64,000 bases of DNA from the NCBI GenBank assembly GCA_016699635.1, contig CP064983.1, positions 2,728,001 through 2,792,000 of the forward strand, given 5' to 3'. Position numbers and translations under genes: made by a program. The notes under the pieces were generated by a model that was not told the origin of the DNA, made no database searches, and saw nothing but the letters and a program-made list of their open reading frames with translations. This document shows, one piece after another, positions 18,196 to 28,786 of the stretch. Origin of the DNA: Bacteroidota bacterium. Lineage in GTDB: Bacteria; Bacteroidota; Bacteroidia; AKYH767-A; OLB10. Position 1 is the first letter of the stretch. Each line of letters opens with the position of its first letter.

Positions 18196-19478
18196 TTACT
18201 GCACCAAGTTTTTTTTTCGTCAAGACAGAGGTATTGTTCTGGCGGGAGGTATGAAGTGCCTTTAATAATCATATTCCAGATAATTACAGCTAACTTTCTG
18301 GCTAAAGCACTAACGGCAGTAGCTCTTCCTTTTTTGTAATTTATTCTCTTAAAAAATCTGCAAGATGCCCTTCTTTGAGATTTCCAATGGCATTGGCGGC
18401 ATTGCGCAAAGCTAATTTGAGCCTGCTGCTTCCTTTGGGTAAATGATGCGATAAAACTTTGCCACCGCTTATTTTATTGTTTGGTGCAAGTCAAGCCAGG
18501 AGGTAAACTGTTTTGCTGTTTCAAATTTTTAATGCCTTCTAATCCAACTTCACTTATCAAAGTCATTACAGTAGATTCATTTACACCCTCTATCGCCATT
18601 AAATCCACCCCTTCAAAATATTGGTAAGACACTTGGTTGAAATTGAGATTTTGATTGCTGTTTTTGTTCTTGCGTTTAAAAGGTTTAGCTGGTGCTATGT
18701 GTTGTTTTTTGTTGTCGTCTTTGTCTATTATATCTTTTAAAAGTGAAGCTATTTTGGCATCGGTTTGATTGATTTGTTGTTGAATGTGCTGGTAGGTTTG
18801 CCACTCTTGTTGTAAAGCAAAGTAATAATCTTCTCTGCCATTGTATTGCAATGCTTTGGCAATTTCGGTTTCTGTTTTTTTACAATTATAATGTCTGTTT
18901 TGGGCTAATTTTTTCCCATCTTTTGTTCCTGAGATAAATTCGGAAATAATTTTTGATCCTGTTTCGCCTACAATATCTCTTACTACCACTTCTAAGCGCA
19001 TATTCATCAGGCGAAGATATTTTTGCATTCGCTTAATACAATTTGCAGACTGATTGAGCAGATTGAGTTTATGCCTTGAGTAGGTGCGAATAATATCTGT
19101 TGTGCTATCAGGCAAGAAACTTTTACTCAATAGGCCCAGTGTGTGTAACTTCTGTATCCATTGGCAGTCCTTGATGTCTGTCTTGTGTCCTTTTAAATTC
19201 TTGGTTTGTTTACCATTGACTAATATCACCTCAAATCCTTCTACAATTAATGCAGAGAATAAGTTTTGCCAGTAAGTTCCTGTACTCTCCATAGCCACGT
19301 GCATTACACCTTTTTCTTTAAGCCAGTTGCAAAGCGCCTGATGGTCGTCACTATAAACGCCAAACTCTTTTACATCTTCTGCATTTTGCCCCACAGCTAC
19401 CCAATGGCTTCTGCTGCCAATGTCTATGCCTGCTGCATCAGGATGCACAACCTCAAGTGAAATCTTTTTTTCTTCCAT
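18196..19478 (-). pseudogene. IS110-type transposase, copy B, frameshifted near C terminus
   Basis: The likely start is MEEKKISLEVVHPDAAGID at 19478; an in-phase extension upstream belongs to the non-coding RNA region. The RuvC-like domain shows D19 (GIDIGS), ESTGTYW and KTDIKD. The C-terminal Transposase_20 domain begins about residue 310 (AIEGVNESTVMTLISEVG). Compared with copy A, one G is missing near 18490 and one A near 18353, so the frame closes early at 18474 and the last about 90 residues lie in other frames up to TAA at 18196. Intact length would be about 427 residues. Confidence 0.85.
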
Positions 19479-19745
19479 AATAAAAAGTTTATTTAAATGA
19501 AAAATCCAAGGGTTGCACTTATTAAAATTTGGAATTATTCTGAGCGGGATTGCTGAAAGAATCAACATCACCATTAAAAACGCTAACACAGCAATAATAT
19601 AAATACTATCGCTTTATGCAACCAAACCTTGATTGCCATCGGGCTATTAACACCACTGCTTAAACCGGCTTTTACAAGGATTTTTTACTGCGAAGATACC
19701 TTCGTTAGCTCAAAAACTCAACTGTTTTTATAGTAGGGGGATTGC
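19479..19745 (-). ncRNA. predicted bridge RNA region of IS110-type copy B
   Basis: The region is identical in sequence to 5255-5521 apart from at most a few bases, although the neighbouring coding sequence has several indels. It lies upstream of the transposase, where IS110-subgroup elements encode the RNA that pairs with donor and target. Structure was not computed. Confidence 0.45.
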
Positions 19746-19877
19746 CACTAACGGTTTGGGTATTGCCGAAGGCGGGGCATTTCAGCACTACTGTTGATTT
19801 GAAAAACTAAAGTTCGGTTAAGCACAAAAGTGTCATAGAAGTTCGTCACCCCCGCTTTTGGCAATACCTTGTTAGCG
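19746..19877. repeat. 132-bp palindromic site 6, also left junction of the island
   Basis: It runs from CACTAAC to GTTAGCG. The arms are GGTATTGCCGAAGGCGGGG and CCCCGCTTTTGGCAATACC. Its last 12-15 bases include AATACCTTGTTA (19863-19874), which recurs at 39696-39707 at the far end of the 20-kb island. The typical downstream flank of these sites is missing here and is found at 39703-39730 instead. Confidence 0.85.
19863..19874. repeat. left attachment core (attL)
   Basis: AATACCTTGTTA is the right shoulder of palindromic site 6 and is repeated directly at 39696-39707. It is the probable crossover region of the tyrosine recombinase encoded 225 bases away. Confidence 0.6.
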
Positions 19878-19986
19878 TATATAATCAACTTTGTGTAGTG
19901 CAATTCTCTGAAATGCTTGTAAATAAAGGTTTTGTAAAAATATCTACTGCAAAATAAAGCAAATAAAAGCACACAAAATATTGATT

Positions 19987-20006
19987 TGTTGTACTAAATG
20001 TTGTAC
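19987..20006. promoter_or_regulatory. paired TGTTGTAC motifs, left end of island
   Basis: TGTTGTAC occurs twice, 12 bases start to start. The same octamer pair occurs at 39616-39634 near the other end. Paired short repeats at both ends of a recombinase island are typical arm-type binding sites for integrase or excisionase. The second copy also overlaps TACCTTTG, a possible -7 promoter box for the integrase gene, which would let the recombinase repress itself. Confidence 0.5.
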
Positions 20007-20099
20007 CTTTGTATCGGTTTTCTTCCTATTGCATAGCCCAATATATCAAGGCGAAATTTAGGATGATGTTATACCGATTAACTTCTAAAGGTTCAATAT

Positions 20100-21317
20100 A
20101 TGGCAAGTGTAAAACTAATTTTAAGACAGCACCAAACAGACAAGGCAGGGCATAGTCCTTTGTATTTACGAGTTATCAAAGACCGTAAAACTAAATTCAT
20201 TACTACAGGCGTAAAGCTATTACCTAACGAATGGGACGAAGCAAAACAGAAGATAAAAAAGAACCACCCCAATAGTGCCAGGATGAATGCTTTTTTGTCG
20301 CAACAGGTAGCAGATGCAGAAGGGCAAGTTGCAGACCTTGAAAGAAAGAAAAAATCAGTTTCAGCTAAGAAGTTGAAAGAAGCTATCAAAGGTAAAGACC
20401 GTACTAATTTTTTTACTTATGCATATGACCGTTGCGAAAAAATCAAAGGCACATTAAGCCTTAGAACCCAAATGAATTACAAAAGGTACACCGAAAAGTT
20501 TGAAAAATTTGCAGGCACAAAAGAATTGGACTTTGAGGATATTACAGTTACAATGCTAAAAGACTATGCCAACTATTGCAGTACTACTTTGAAAAATAGC
20601 AATACTTCTGTTCATTATTCGTTGCTCATTTTATCCATAATGTTCAAAGAGGCAATCCGTGAGGAAATTATACCAGCCAATGTTTATCCTTTTGCAAGTG
20701 TGAAAGTAAAGAAAGAAAAAGGCACACGATTATTTTTGAACCAGCAACAGTTAGAACAATTTAGAAGCTATAAAATAACTACAGAGGGTAAAGGCGAAAT
20801 TTGTAGAGATATGTTTTTATTCTCTGTCTTTGGAGGTGGTTTAAGATTTGGCGATGTGATGGAGCTTCAATGGAAATCATTTAATGAAGTTGAAAACAGA
20901 ATAACTAAAACCATTCGTAAAACAGGCAGACAGCATAGTTTCAAATTAGGCGAAACAGCTTTAGGCATTTTAAGAAAGTACAAAACACCACTATCAAAGG
21001 CAGATGATTTAGTATTTCCATTGATAGCAGACAAGGAAAGGTATTTTACAGATATTCGTTACCAGTACACCGAAACAGAAAGAAATGGACATATAGCCAA
21101 TTGGCATTTAAGAAGTATTGGTAAGGCAATTGGTTTGCCCTTTACATTAAGTTTCCATTTAAGCCGTCATACTTTTGCTACCAATGCTCTTAACAATGGA
21201 ATGAGAATTGAGCACGTTTCTAAATTGCTTGACCATACAGATATTGGTATCACACAGATTTACGCAAAAATTATTAGTGAAGAATTAGACAAGGCAGTAG
21301 ATCAATATATAAAATAA
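20100..21317 (+). CDS. tyrosine recombinase/integrase of the island
   Basis: This 405-residue integrase is of the Bacteroidota phage/ICE type: an arm-binding N-terminal domain (residues 1-95), a SAM-like core-binding domain (about 105-205) and a catalytic domain (about 215-405). Catalytic residues are visible in GGGLRFGDV (Arg), HLSRHTFAT (His-x-x-Arg), LLDHTDIGITQIYAKI (His and the Tyr nucleophile). It is intact. It lies 225 bases inside the left junction and reads inward, the normal arrangement for an element integrase. It presumably recombines the AATACCTTGTTA core found at both ends. Confidence 0.9.
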   Translation: MASVKLILRQHQTDKAGHSPLYLRVIKDRKTKFITTGVKLLPNEWDEAKQKIKKNHPNSARMNAFLSQQVADAEGQVADLERKKKSVSAKKLKEAIKGKDRTNFFTYAYDRCEKIKGTLSLRTQMNYKRYTEKFEKFAGTKELDFEDITVTMLKDYANYCSTTLKNSNTSVHYSLLILSIMFKEAIREEIIPANVYPFASVKVKKEKGTRLFLNQQQLEQFRSYKITTEGKGEICRDMFLFSVFGGGLRFGDVMELQWKSFNEVENRITKTIRKTGRQHSFKLGETALGILRKYKTPLSKADDLVFPLIADKERYFTDIRYQYTETERNGHIANWHLRSIGKAIGLPFTLSFHLSRHTFATNALNNGMRIEHVSKLLDHTDIGITQIYAKIISEELDKAVDQYIK

Positions 21318-21386
21318 GTAGTCTAAAATCTAAATAGTATAAATAGTATAGTTATATTGGTAAATTTGCATTTTGATTTTTAATAG

Positions 21387-22834
21387 ATGAAAATAGATTT
21401 AAGCATATATCAAAGTATCCTGCACAACGATTTAAGACCGTGGCTTGATACCAACAAAGACGACAATCGTTTTAAGGCTAAATTAACCTCTAATTTCAAA
21501 AAGCCTATTCAATCCTCAACCGACTTTGATAATGCTCTAAATAAAGCCCTAATTGACTATAAAAGCACATTGAATGAAGAATATTACCTATTTGAATTAG
21601 CAGACGACCAACTGCAATTTAACAGAGTTGTAGATGAAATTTTATACCCTTTAATTGAAGTAAAAAGCGATGAACCCACCAACAACAAAGCTACATTTTA
21701 CTATTATCTAATCAAGAACGAAGCTACAAGATTAATAAACAACCTCTATAAATTTTCATACTTAAAGATTAACGAAAGCGAAAAGAAAAATACTTTAATC
21801 AGTGCAGTAAATCGTATCAATGCACTCATTCAGAGAAAGGAACAACAAAAGAAACAAATATCTAAAAACAGTACCTACAACCAAGACCCTAATAATTATT
21901 TTATACTTGACTATTTAGAGACTACACTCATTCGTTTGCATTTAGAAGTAAAAGAGCTATTTGAAAACTATGTAGCAGGAAATGTATATGATGAAGCAGG
22001 AATTTACAGCACTATACTAAAGAAACCACAACCCACAGAAAGCCATATAAAAGACACTGTAGGGCTTAATCATTTCAAAGTAAGCCAATATATCAATCAG
22101 CCAAAACACAAGAAAGAAACCACATTAGAATGGATTTTATACAGCCTTGAAACCTACTCTAAATACTTTGCAACCGACATTACCAGTAGAGACGAAGCCA
22201 CAAGAAAGAAAATACTATTGGAAGATATACAAGCATTAGAAAACTTATACTTTGTACAACACTATAAAATCAAATTAGAAAATATTACCTATACTAATTT
22301 ATTAGATGCTGAAATAGTAGAACCCATATTTAACGATACTTTCCAAGATATAGAAGAAGACATAGAAAAACACAACTTTGCTGACAAGAGGCTAAATACA
22401 ATCACTAAAGAAATTCAAAAATTAGGTTTCCTAAATTACGATATTTAAATTGACAATCTACCTTATTTACAATCCATTCCAAGAAGATTAAATCTATTCT
22501 TAGAAATTAAATCTAAATCTATTGAAGCCAATCTAAGTATTGATTTCTCTAAACTTACAGAACCCAAAGCACCACCCATTAAAACCAATTTATCTGTTGG
22601 TGATTTAGCCTTATTATTTAGAATTCTTTTTGAACTCAAACCAGACATTTTTGATATAAAAACTAAGACTGAATTATTCCGTTTTATTTCCTCAAACTTC
22701 ACTACCAAAAAATCCAAAGAGGGCGAAATTAGTATAGATACTATTACTAAAAAGTTCAATGACCCAGAAACTAAATCAAAGGAGCTTTGGGCTACTCATT
22801 TGCATACTTTGATAGCTTTTTTGAAAAAAAAATA
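21387..22834 (+). pseudogene. RteC-like protein, split by an in-frame stop
   Basis: The frame 21387-22448 gives 353 residues (MKIDLSIYQSILHNDLRPWL). After TAA the same phase continues (IDNLPYLQSIPRRLNLFLEI) to a stop at 22832-22834, about 128 more residues. The second part reads NLSVGDLALLFRILFELK, then a TTKKSKEGEISIDTI stretch and an LHTLIAFLKKK end, the pattern of the C-terminal domain of RteC, which controls excision of Bacteroides conjugative transposons. Together the protein would be about 482 residues, so the stop is probably a point mutation or error. The position between integrase and excisionase-like gene fits a role in controlling element excision. Assignment is by pattern only. 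Confidence 0.5.
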
Positions 22835-22851
22835 AAAACTTTTATTTCTTC

Positions 22852-22875
22852 AAACCCTTTATAGTCAAGGGTTTT
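22852..22875 (+). terminator. hairpin after the RteC-like gene
   Basis: AAACCCTT and AAGGGTTTT pair across a seven-base loop, 18 bases after the stop, followed shortly by a second small stem GGGTCATACGACCC. No long U-run follows, so termination is plausible but not certain. Confidence 0.4.
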
Positions 22876-22970
22876 AGCTTGGGTCATACGACCCTATAGG
22901 ACTGTTTTGCCTTCCATTTCCTACACACTTTTGCAGTGCAATATCGCAAAAAATAAAATTTTATAAAGCA

Positions 22971-23249
22971 ATGGAAGTAATAACAATCCAATCAGAAGCT
23001 TTCCAAGAGTTAGTAAAGAAAATGGACGAAATCCAAACAAAACTAACAGCTAAGGAAAAAGAACCAAAAGAAGTTTGGTTAGACAATCAAGAGTTCATTC
23101 AATTACTCAAAATCTCAAAACGTACTGCACAGCATTACCGAGATACAGGGATGATTTCTTTCTCACAAGTAGGTAGCAAAATTTACTATCGTATGAACGA
23201 TGTAGAGGAACTATTGAAAAAGCATTACAACAAAGCATTTAAGAAATAA
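22971..23249 (+). CDS. excisionase-like helix-turn-helix protein
   Basis: This 92-residue protein has an N-terminal coiled region and a MerR/excisionase-type winged helix at about residues 38-88 (VWLDNQEFIQLLKISKRTAQ, then the KIYYRMNDVEELL wing). Proteins of this kind follow the integrase in many Bacteroidota elements and act as recombination directionality factors or local regulators. It is intact and preceded by a purine-poor leader. Confidence 0.8.
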   Translation: MEVITIQSEAFQELVKKMDEIQTKLTAKEKEPKEVWLDNQEFIQLLKISKRTAQHYRDTGMISFSQVGSKIYYRMNDVEELLKKHYNKAFKK

Positions 23250-23298
23250 GCACCCTTAAATACTTTGAATTATTCACTTATTAAAAAGCAGTAGAAAG

Positions 23299-25217
23299 AT
23301 GTCAAAAGATATAAAAGATTATCCCTTAGTGTCATTATACAAAACGGTAATGGACACCACAGCATTTGAGCAGAATCCTGTATTACAAGTGCTATTCAAA
23401 ATAAACAACTGTACATACAGCCATTAAGTTGAGCCAGCTACTAAAGCATTTCAACAAGGCAATGCAGAACTATACGCAGAACTCAAAAAGAAAATTCCTT
23501 CATTCATTATTTCAGGCACTTATGAGGGAGGCAGAAAAGCCGAAAACCTAAAGGACTATTCCGGTATTTGATTTTAGATATTGATAAATTGCCTAAAGAT
23601 GAAATCAAAAACTATAAACAAAAAAATTGCCGAAGTACCTTTTTTTACATTTGCCTGTTTTATCAGTCCTTCAGGTGTAGGCTTAAAAATCATTGTAAAA
23701 GTTAGTTCCAATCCTGCCGAGCATTTACAGGCATACAACCAATTAAAAGCCATTTACGAAAAAGCAACAGGTGTAGAAATTGATAAGTCAGGCAAGGATA
23801 TAACCCGACTATGTTTTTTTAGTTGCGATAGCAGTATTGTTATCAATTACGAAGCTCAAAAATATTTAGTACAACACGAAGAAGTGAAACAAACCACTAT
23901 TGCACCAGTGCAACAGTTTACACAAGCTACAGACGACCTAAGTATTTTTCAAAAATGTGTACAGCTTACCAATAACAAAATGGCTTATGTAGAGGTAGCA
24001 GAAACAACTATGTAAATCTATTAGCCAATAACTGCAATAGAAAGGGCTTATCCGAACTATCAGCCACCCAGTACATAAAATCACATTACAATTACAACGA
24101 TGCAGAAGTAAGCCAAACAATTAAAAGTGCCTATCAAAGCCATAAAGCAGAACACGGCAAGTTTGCAACGAATACCACGCCTACGCCACCAATCAAAGAT
24201 TTTTCAAAGTCAGGTGCAGTGCCACTAAAACAACTCATTCACAGAGCCAACACCGAACCCGATACACCTTTTATTTGGAGTGGCATTAAGGAAAATTCCT
24301 TTGGTTTCATTTTTGGACCTTCCAAAAGTGGTAAAACCACCATTTGCGAAAACTTGGCTATGTCATTAGTAGCAGGGCTTACAGAGTTTATGGGGCAATC
24401 CATTACAAAAGGTAATTACAAAGTATTATTTATTTCTTTAGAGGAGTATTGGAAACCACGAAGCCAACGAAATGCTAAACAAGTACAATACCTAAGTGAA
24501 AGTATAGGCAATGATAATTGGCTAAATAACTACCATTGTATAGATGAAAATGTACCACGTCAAATTGCAACAGAAGAAGAATGGCTATTATTAGAAAAGT
24601 TGATAAAACAAGATGGTGCTAATATCGTAATTATAGACAGTTTAAGCCGTTTGTATTCAGGTGGTATAGAAGATAGCGGATTAGCAAAAAACTTGGCTCT
24701 AAAGCTACGAGAATTGACAAATAGACTAAATATAACCCTTATTATCATACACCATACACCCAAACAAATAGGCAGACCCATTAATTACAGATAGCCTTGC
24801 AGGTAGTCGTATGTTAGCCCAGGAAGCCGATTTTATGATAGGCGTTGGCAGAAGCCCAGAGGGAAAAAGATATATCAAAGATGTAGCCTTTCGTTACAAA
24901 CAAGAAGATAGCGAAATGTACTAACATTTGAATTGAACAACTATCAATTTGCGATAGAAGGAGTACAACTGCCTGAAACAGTTTTACTAAAAGAAACAGA
25001 CGGCAGAGAGGACAGCACCAATACCGATGCTATTTTTGAATACATTGACGAAAAATCTAACTCATATCAAGGTGGTTGCTACCTGAAAGATTTAATTGAG
25101 CATTTTGTTACAGGCAAAGTAATGTCAAAAGCTACATTACACAACGGTCTTAATAAGCTACAGAAAGACGAAAAAATCACCAAGCCAGCAAAAGGACAAT
25201 ACAAGTCCAAGCCATAA
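23299..25217 (+). pseudogene. BT4734-like primase domain plus RepA-like AAA ATPase, frameshifted
   Basis: Pieces read continuously as one protein of about 640 residues. It starts MSKDIKDYPLVSLYKTVMD at 23299, passes an in-frame TAA near 23427, and needs bases restored near 23568 and in an A run near 23622. The N-terminal part (FFTFACFISPSGVGLKIIVK) is the BT4734/BF3469 or VirE N-terminal domain, linked to primases. The ATPase part (24219 on) shows Walker A GPSKSGKTT, Walker B IVIIDSLSRL and IIIHHTPK, a RepA/AAA_25 type. After a break near 24785 it ends in a winged-helix-like tail (KGQYKSKP). Such proteins serve element replication. Most breaks are in homopolymers. Confidence 0.7.
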
Positions 25218-25278
25218 CCACCACTTCCATTTTACTTAGACTACTTAGACTTTTCAACATTTTGCACTTCATTACTTT

Positions 25279-25325
25279 GTTTGACTTTTTTTATGCTTAT
25301 ATTTGTCAAAATTTGGCAAGTCAAA
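25279..25325. promoter_or_regulatory. inverted TTTGAC motifs before the XRE gene
   Basis: TTTGACTT (25279-25286) and AAGTCAAA (25318-25325) form an inverted pair around a TTTGTCAAA half-site, 15 bases before the XRE start. By analogy with the controller operators at 17733-17790 this is a candidate operator for the XRE protein. Confidence 0.35.
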
Positions 25326-25339
25326 ATAAGCAATTAAAT

Positions 25340-25634
25340 ATGTCTAATCATTTTGGTTCTAAAATAAGGCAATTACGAGAGGAAAACAACTGCTACTTTA
25401 GGCAGGTTGCCCCATTTATAGATATTGATACGCCTCTGTTAAGCAAAATTGAAAGAGGAGAAAGAATACTAAAAAAAAGGAGCAAATCCCTCAATTAGCC
25501 AAAACCCTAAAAACAGACGAAAAAGAATTAACCACCTTGTGGTTAGCCGACCAAATGTATAGTGTCATTGATGGCGAACCTTTGGCGAATGAAGCAATTA
25601 AACAACTTACTAAAAAAATAAAAAAGAAAGATTA
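25340..25634 (+). pseudogene. XRE-family controller of the island restriction genes, frameshifted
   Basis: The first piece (MSNHFGSKIRQLREENNCYF, with LLSKIERGER) is a Cro/C1-type helix-turn-helix close in sequence to the controller at 17384. After one indel in an A run near 25480 the frame continues as IPQLAKTLKTDEKELTTLWL to TAA at 25632-25634, which overlaps the ATG of the methyltransferase gene. Restored length is about 97 residues. It is presumably the controller of the downstream operon. Confidence 0.7.
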
Positions 25635-27917
25635 ATGGATATACAACGCAAAGGAAATAAAATATTTGCACCACTTAAAAATGAATATCTTATTGAAACC
25701 CCAGAGGAAACAGTAAGGGGCAGGGAGAGTATATTAAACACTTGGTTGAATATTATGGCTATTCATTAGACCAAATGGCTCAAGAAGTGCAAGTAAATAA
25801 TTCAAAAGAGGGCTTGGTAAAGCAAGGGCAGATATTTTAATATGGGCTTCGGCAGAAGATAAGAAAGGAAGAAAAAAAACCTATCATAGTAATAGAGTGT
25901 AAAGCCGAACAAGTATCTATCCGTAAAGTCGACTACTATCAAGGTGCAAACTATGCTTCTTGGGCTAAAGCTAAATTCTTTGTTACTACTAATCTAAAGA
26001 ATACAAAATTTTTTAGGGTTAATGAAGAATTGCTACCTGATGAATTAGATGAAATCATTGAAATTCCAAAAGCAAATGAGTTAACTGATAAAAAAAGACT
26101 TGAAGAATTAGCTAATCAAACCAAGACTTTCACGAGAGATGATTTTTCAAAACTACTTTTTAGATGTCACAATATTATTCGTAATAATGATAAGCTAAGT
26201 CCAGAAGGTGCATTTGATGAAATCAGCAAAATTCTCTTTATGAAAATTCGTTACGAAAGAGAACAAGCAACCAAAAGACAACTATTTTCAAAATCTAAAT
26301 TTATTGAGCTTAAAAAAGCTCACGATGAAATTACAGGCGGTGTAGGAAAACCTTTTTACCAAGAGTTGTTTGATAGAACAAAAAGTATTTGAGAACGATA
26401 AAATATTTGATAAAACGACAGTATTAAAATAAGGGAAAACAGCTTTTTAGAAATTGTTAAGGAATTAGAAAAATACAACCTATCTGATACCAGTGATGAT
26501 ATAAAAGGAATTGCATTTGAAGAATTTTTAGGCAAAACATTTAGAGGGGAATTAGGTCAGTTTTTTACACCAAGAACAATAGTGAATTATATTGTTGATA
26601 TACTTGATCCACAAGAAGGAGAAACCATTTGCGACCCTTGCTGTGGTAGTGGTGGATTTTGATTAAGGCATTTGAATATGTTAGAGAGAAAATAGAAAAT
26701 GAAATACAAAAGTCAAAAGATGCCATAAGAGAGCAATACTATACCGATGATTTTGCAAACCTTTCAGAGAAAAAGCAAGAAGCGATTACTAAAAAAGTAG
26801 AAGAACTATTTAATCAAATCAACTATGAATTAGACCTGCAAAATCCTACAGGGAGATTAAGAACACTAACTTATAATTGTATTTATGGTACAGATGCCAA
26901 CCCTCGTATGGCAAGAACTGCAAAAATGAATATGATAATGCACGGTGATGGACACGGTGGCGTTCACCACCACGATGGTTTATTAAATGTAAATGGCATT
27001 TTTGATAACCGTTTTGATGTCATATTAACCAATCCACCATTTGGTGCAAGAGTAGAAAAAACATTAGTCGTTAGTCCTTTAGATATTCCAACAGACGAGG
27101 AAGTAAAATACTACACAAAAAATACAAGGAATATGATTACCTAAACAATGTAGTAAATCCACTTAAAGAATGGGCAAATTTTGACAATGGTAGGGAAAGG
27201 GAAGCCTATTAGACCTTTTTGAAGTGGGTAAAAGAACAGGGCTTACAGAAGTGTTGTTTATTGAAAGATGCCTTAACTTATTAAAGCCAGGGGGCAGAAT
27301 GGGTATAGTATTGCCTGAAGGGGTTTTAAATACAAGTAGTTTGCAAAGTATTAGAGATTATGTTGAAGGCAAAGCAAAAATCTTAAATATAACTTCCATA
27401 CCTCAAGATGTATTTATAGCCAGTGGTGCTACTGTAAAACCAAGTTTGCTTTTCCTTAAAAAGTTTACGGATACCGAAACAAGAGCAGTATAATGAAATT
27501 GTCGCTAATGGTAATACTGAATTAGATATAAAATATCTTCCTCTAATTGAAGCTTTAGAAACTGAATACAACGCCAAAACCAAAGAACAAAAGAAAGCCG
27601 ATAAAAAAGAATACGCAGAGGCATTAAAGAAATTAGAACTTCAAAGGCAAGAAGATTTAAAGTTGATTATTAAAGACAAATTTGATTATGAAATTGCTAT
27701 TGTAGAAGTAGAGAAAGCAGGAATAACAAGCACAGGTGCAGAATGCGAAAATGAGCTGATAGATGTAGCAAAAGAATTTAAGGTATATGCAAAAGAAAGC
27801 AACTTATGGAAACATTTAGACGGCTATGTAAAGTACGATGAAATCAATGGAGAAATGAAAAGAACAAGAGTAATTAGTAATGTAGTTAGTGAACCCGAAG
27901 TAATCTATGGCAAATAA
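25635..27917 (+). pseudogene. hsdM: HsdM-type methyltransferase with fused HsdR-N nuclease domain
   Basis: Fragments join into one protein of about 760 residues. The N-terminal part reads ADILIWASAED, then PIIVIECKAEQV and DYYQGANYASW, the HsdR N-terminal nuclease pattern with D and E-x-K residues. The middle holds a helical linker. The C-terminal half is an N6-adenine methyltransferase of HsdM type: GQFFTPRTIVNYIV, motif I DPCCGSGGFLI and catalytic motif NPPFG (about 27040), then the GGRMGIVLPEGVL segment. Fusing nuclease and methylase in one chain recalls one-polypeptide enzymes. No separate hsdR helicase gene is in the island. Indels occur near 25725, 25815, 25860, 26390-26430, 26660, 27125, 27205 and 27485. 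Confidence 0.75.
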
Positions 27918-27929
27918 AAAGAGTAAAAA

Positions 27930-28786
27930 ATGAAAAGTGAACAAATAAATGATTTATTACAAAAGTTTGAAAATGCTTGTTATAATTATAATGGCATTGA
28001 ATGTTGGAGTGCAAGAGAATTACAAGAGAGATTTTTGGCTATGCTCAATGGCGAAACTTTGTAAATGCCATAGAGAAAGCCAAAGTTACCACGAAAGAGT
28101 GGTGATACCATTTCTGATCATTTTGCTGATGTCAGCAAAAGGATACCAATGCCCAAAACAGCTGAAAAAATAATAGATGATATAGCCCTAACTCGTTATG
28201 CCTGTTATCTTATTGCTCAAAATGGCGATAGCACCAAAAACGAAAAAGCTTTGCACAAACTTATTTCGCAGTTCAAACTCGTAAGCATGAAATAATAGAG
28301 CAACGCTTATTAGATATAGCAAGGGTTACAGCCAGAGAAAAGCTCTCAAAATCCGAAAAGAAATTATCAGGTATTATTTATGAAAGAGGTGTGGACGATA
28401 AGGGCTTTGCCTTTATTCGTAGTCAGGGCGATAAGGCTTTGTTTGGGGGCTTTACAACCCAAGAAATGAAGAAAAAACTAAGTGTGCCGGAAACCAAACC
28501 CCTTGCCGATTTTTTACCAACATTAACCATTAAAGCCAAAGACTTTGCTACAGAGCTTACCAGCCACAATGTAGTAGAAAAAGACCTTAAAGGGCAAAAC
28601 CAAATTAGCAACGAACATATAGAAAACAACTTGGCTGTGCGTAAAATGCTGAAAGAAAGAGGCGTACAACCCGAAAAATTACCTGCATTGGAAGATGTAA
28701 AAAAAGTACAACGGAAATTAGAAAGTGAAGATAAAAAGGTAAGTAAAACAACTACTAAATTAACCAACAAAAAGAAAAAAGATTAA
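27930..28786 (+). pseudogene. dinD: DinD-like DNA-damage-inducible protein, frameshifted
   Basis: Starting at MKSEQINDLLQKFENACYN (27930), with bases restored near 28020 and 28260, the frames give a 285-residue protein of the DinD family. The N-terminal BRO-like domain reads GIECWSARELQ and IALTRYACYLIAQNGD, and the C-terminal half reads IIYERGVDDKGFAFIRSQGD and FGGFTTQEMKKKL. DinD inhibits RecA filaments in E. coli, and family members are often carried in restriction operons between hsdM and hsdS, as here. Start and stop overlap the neighbours' (TAATGG at the end). Its role in the operon is unknown. Confidence 0.75.

Larger units (their letters stand above)
18095..19745 (-). mobile_element. 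IS110-type element, copy B (best preserved)
   Basis: This copy spans AGCATTCTGACTAACGTC to ATAGTAGGGGGATT, about 1.65 kb. The left flank is the conserved spacer ending TCATCAAAT. The right flank is GCCACTAACGG, the start of 132-bp site 6. Removing the element restores the arrangement AGCAT-NNN-TAACGG seen uninterrupted at 8813-8826 and 57449-57464, so the insertion point is a fixed position about 10 bases before the AAC box. Confidence 0.85.
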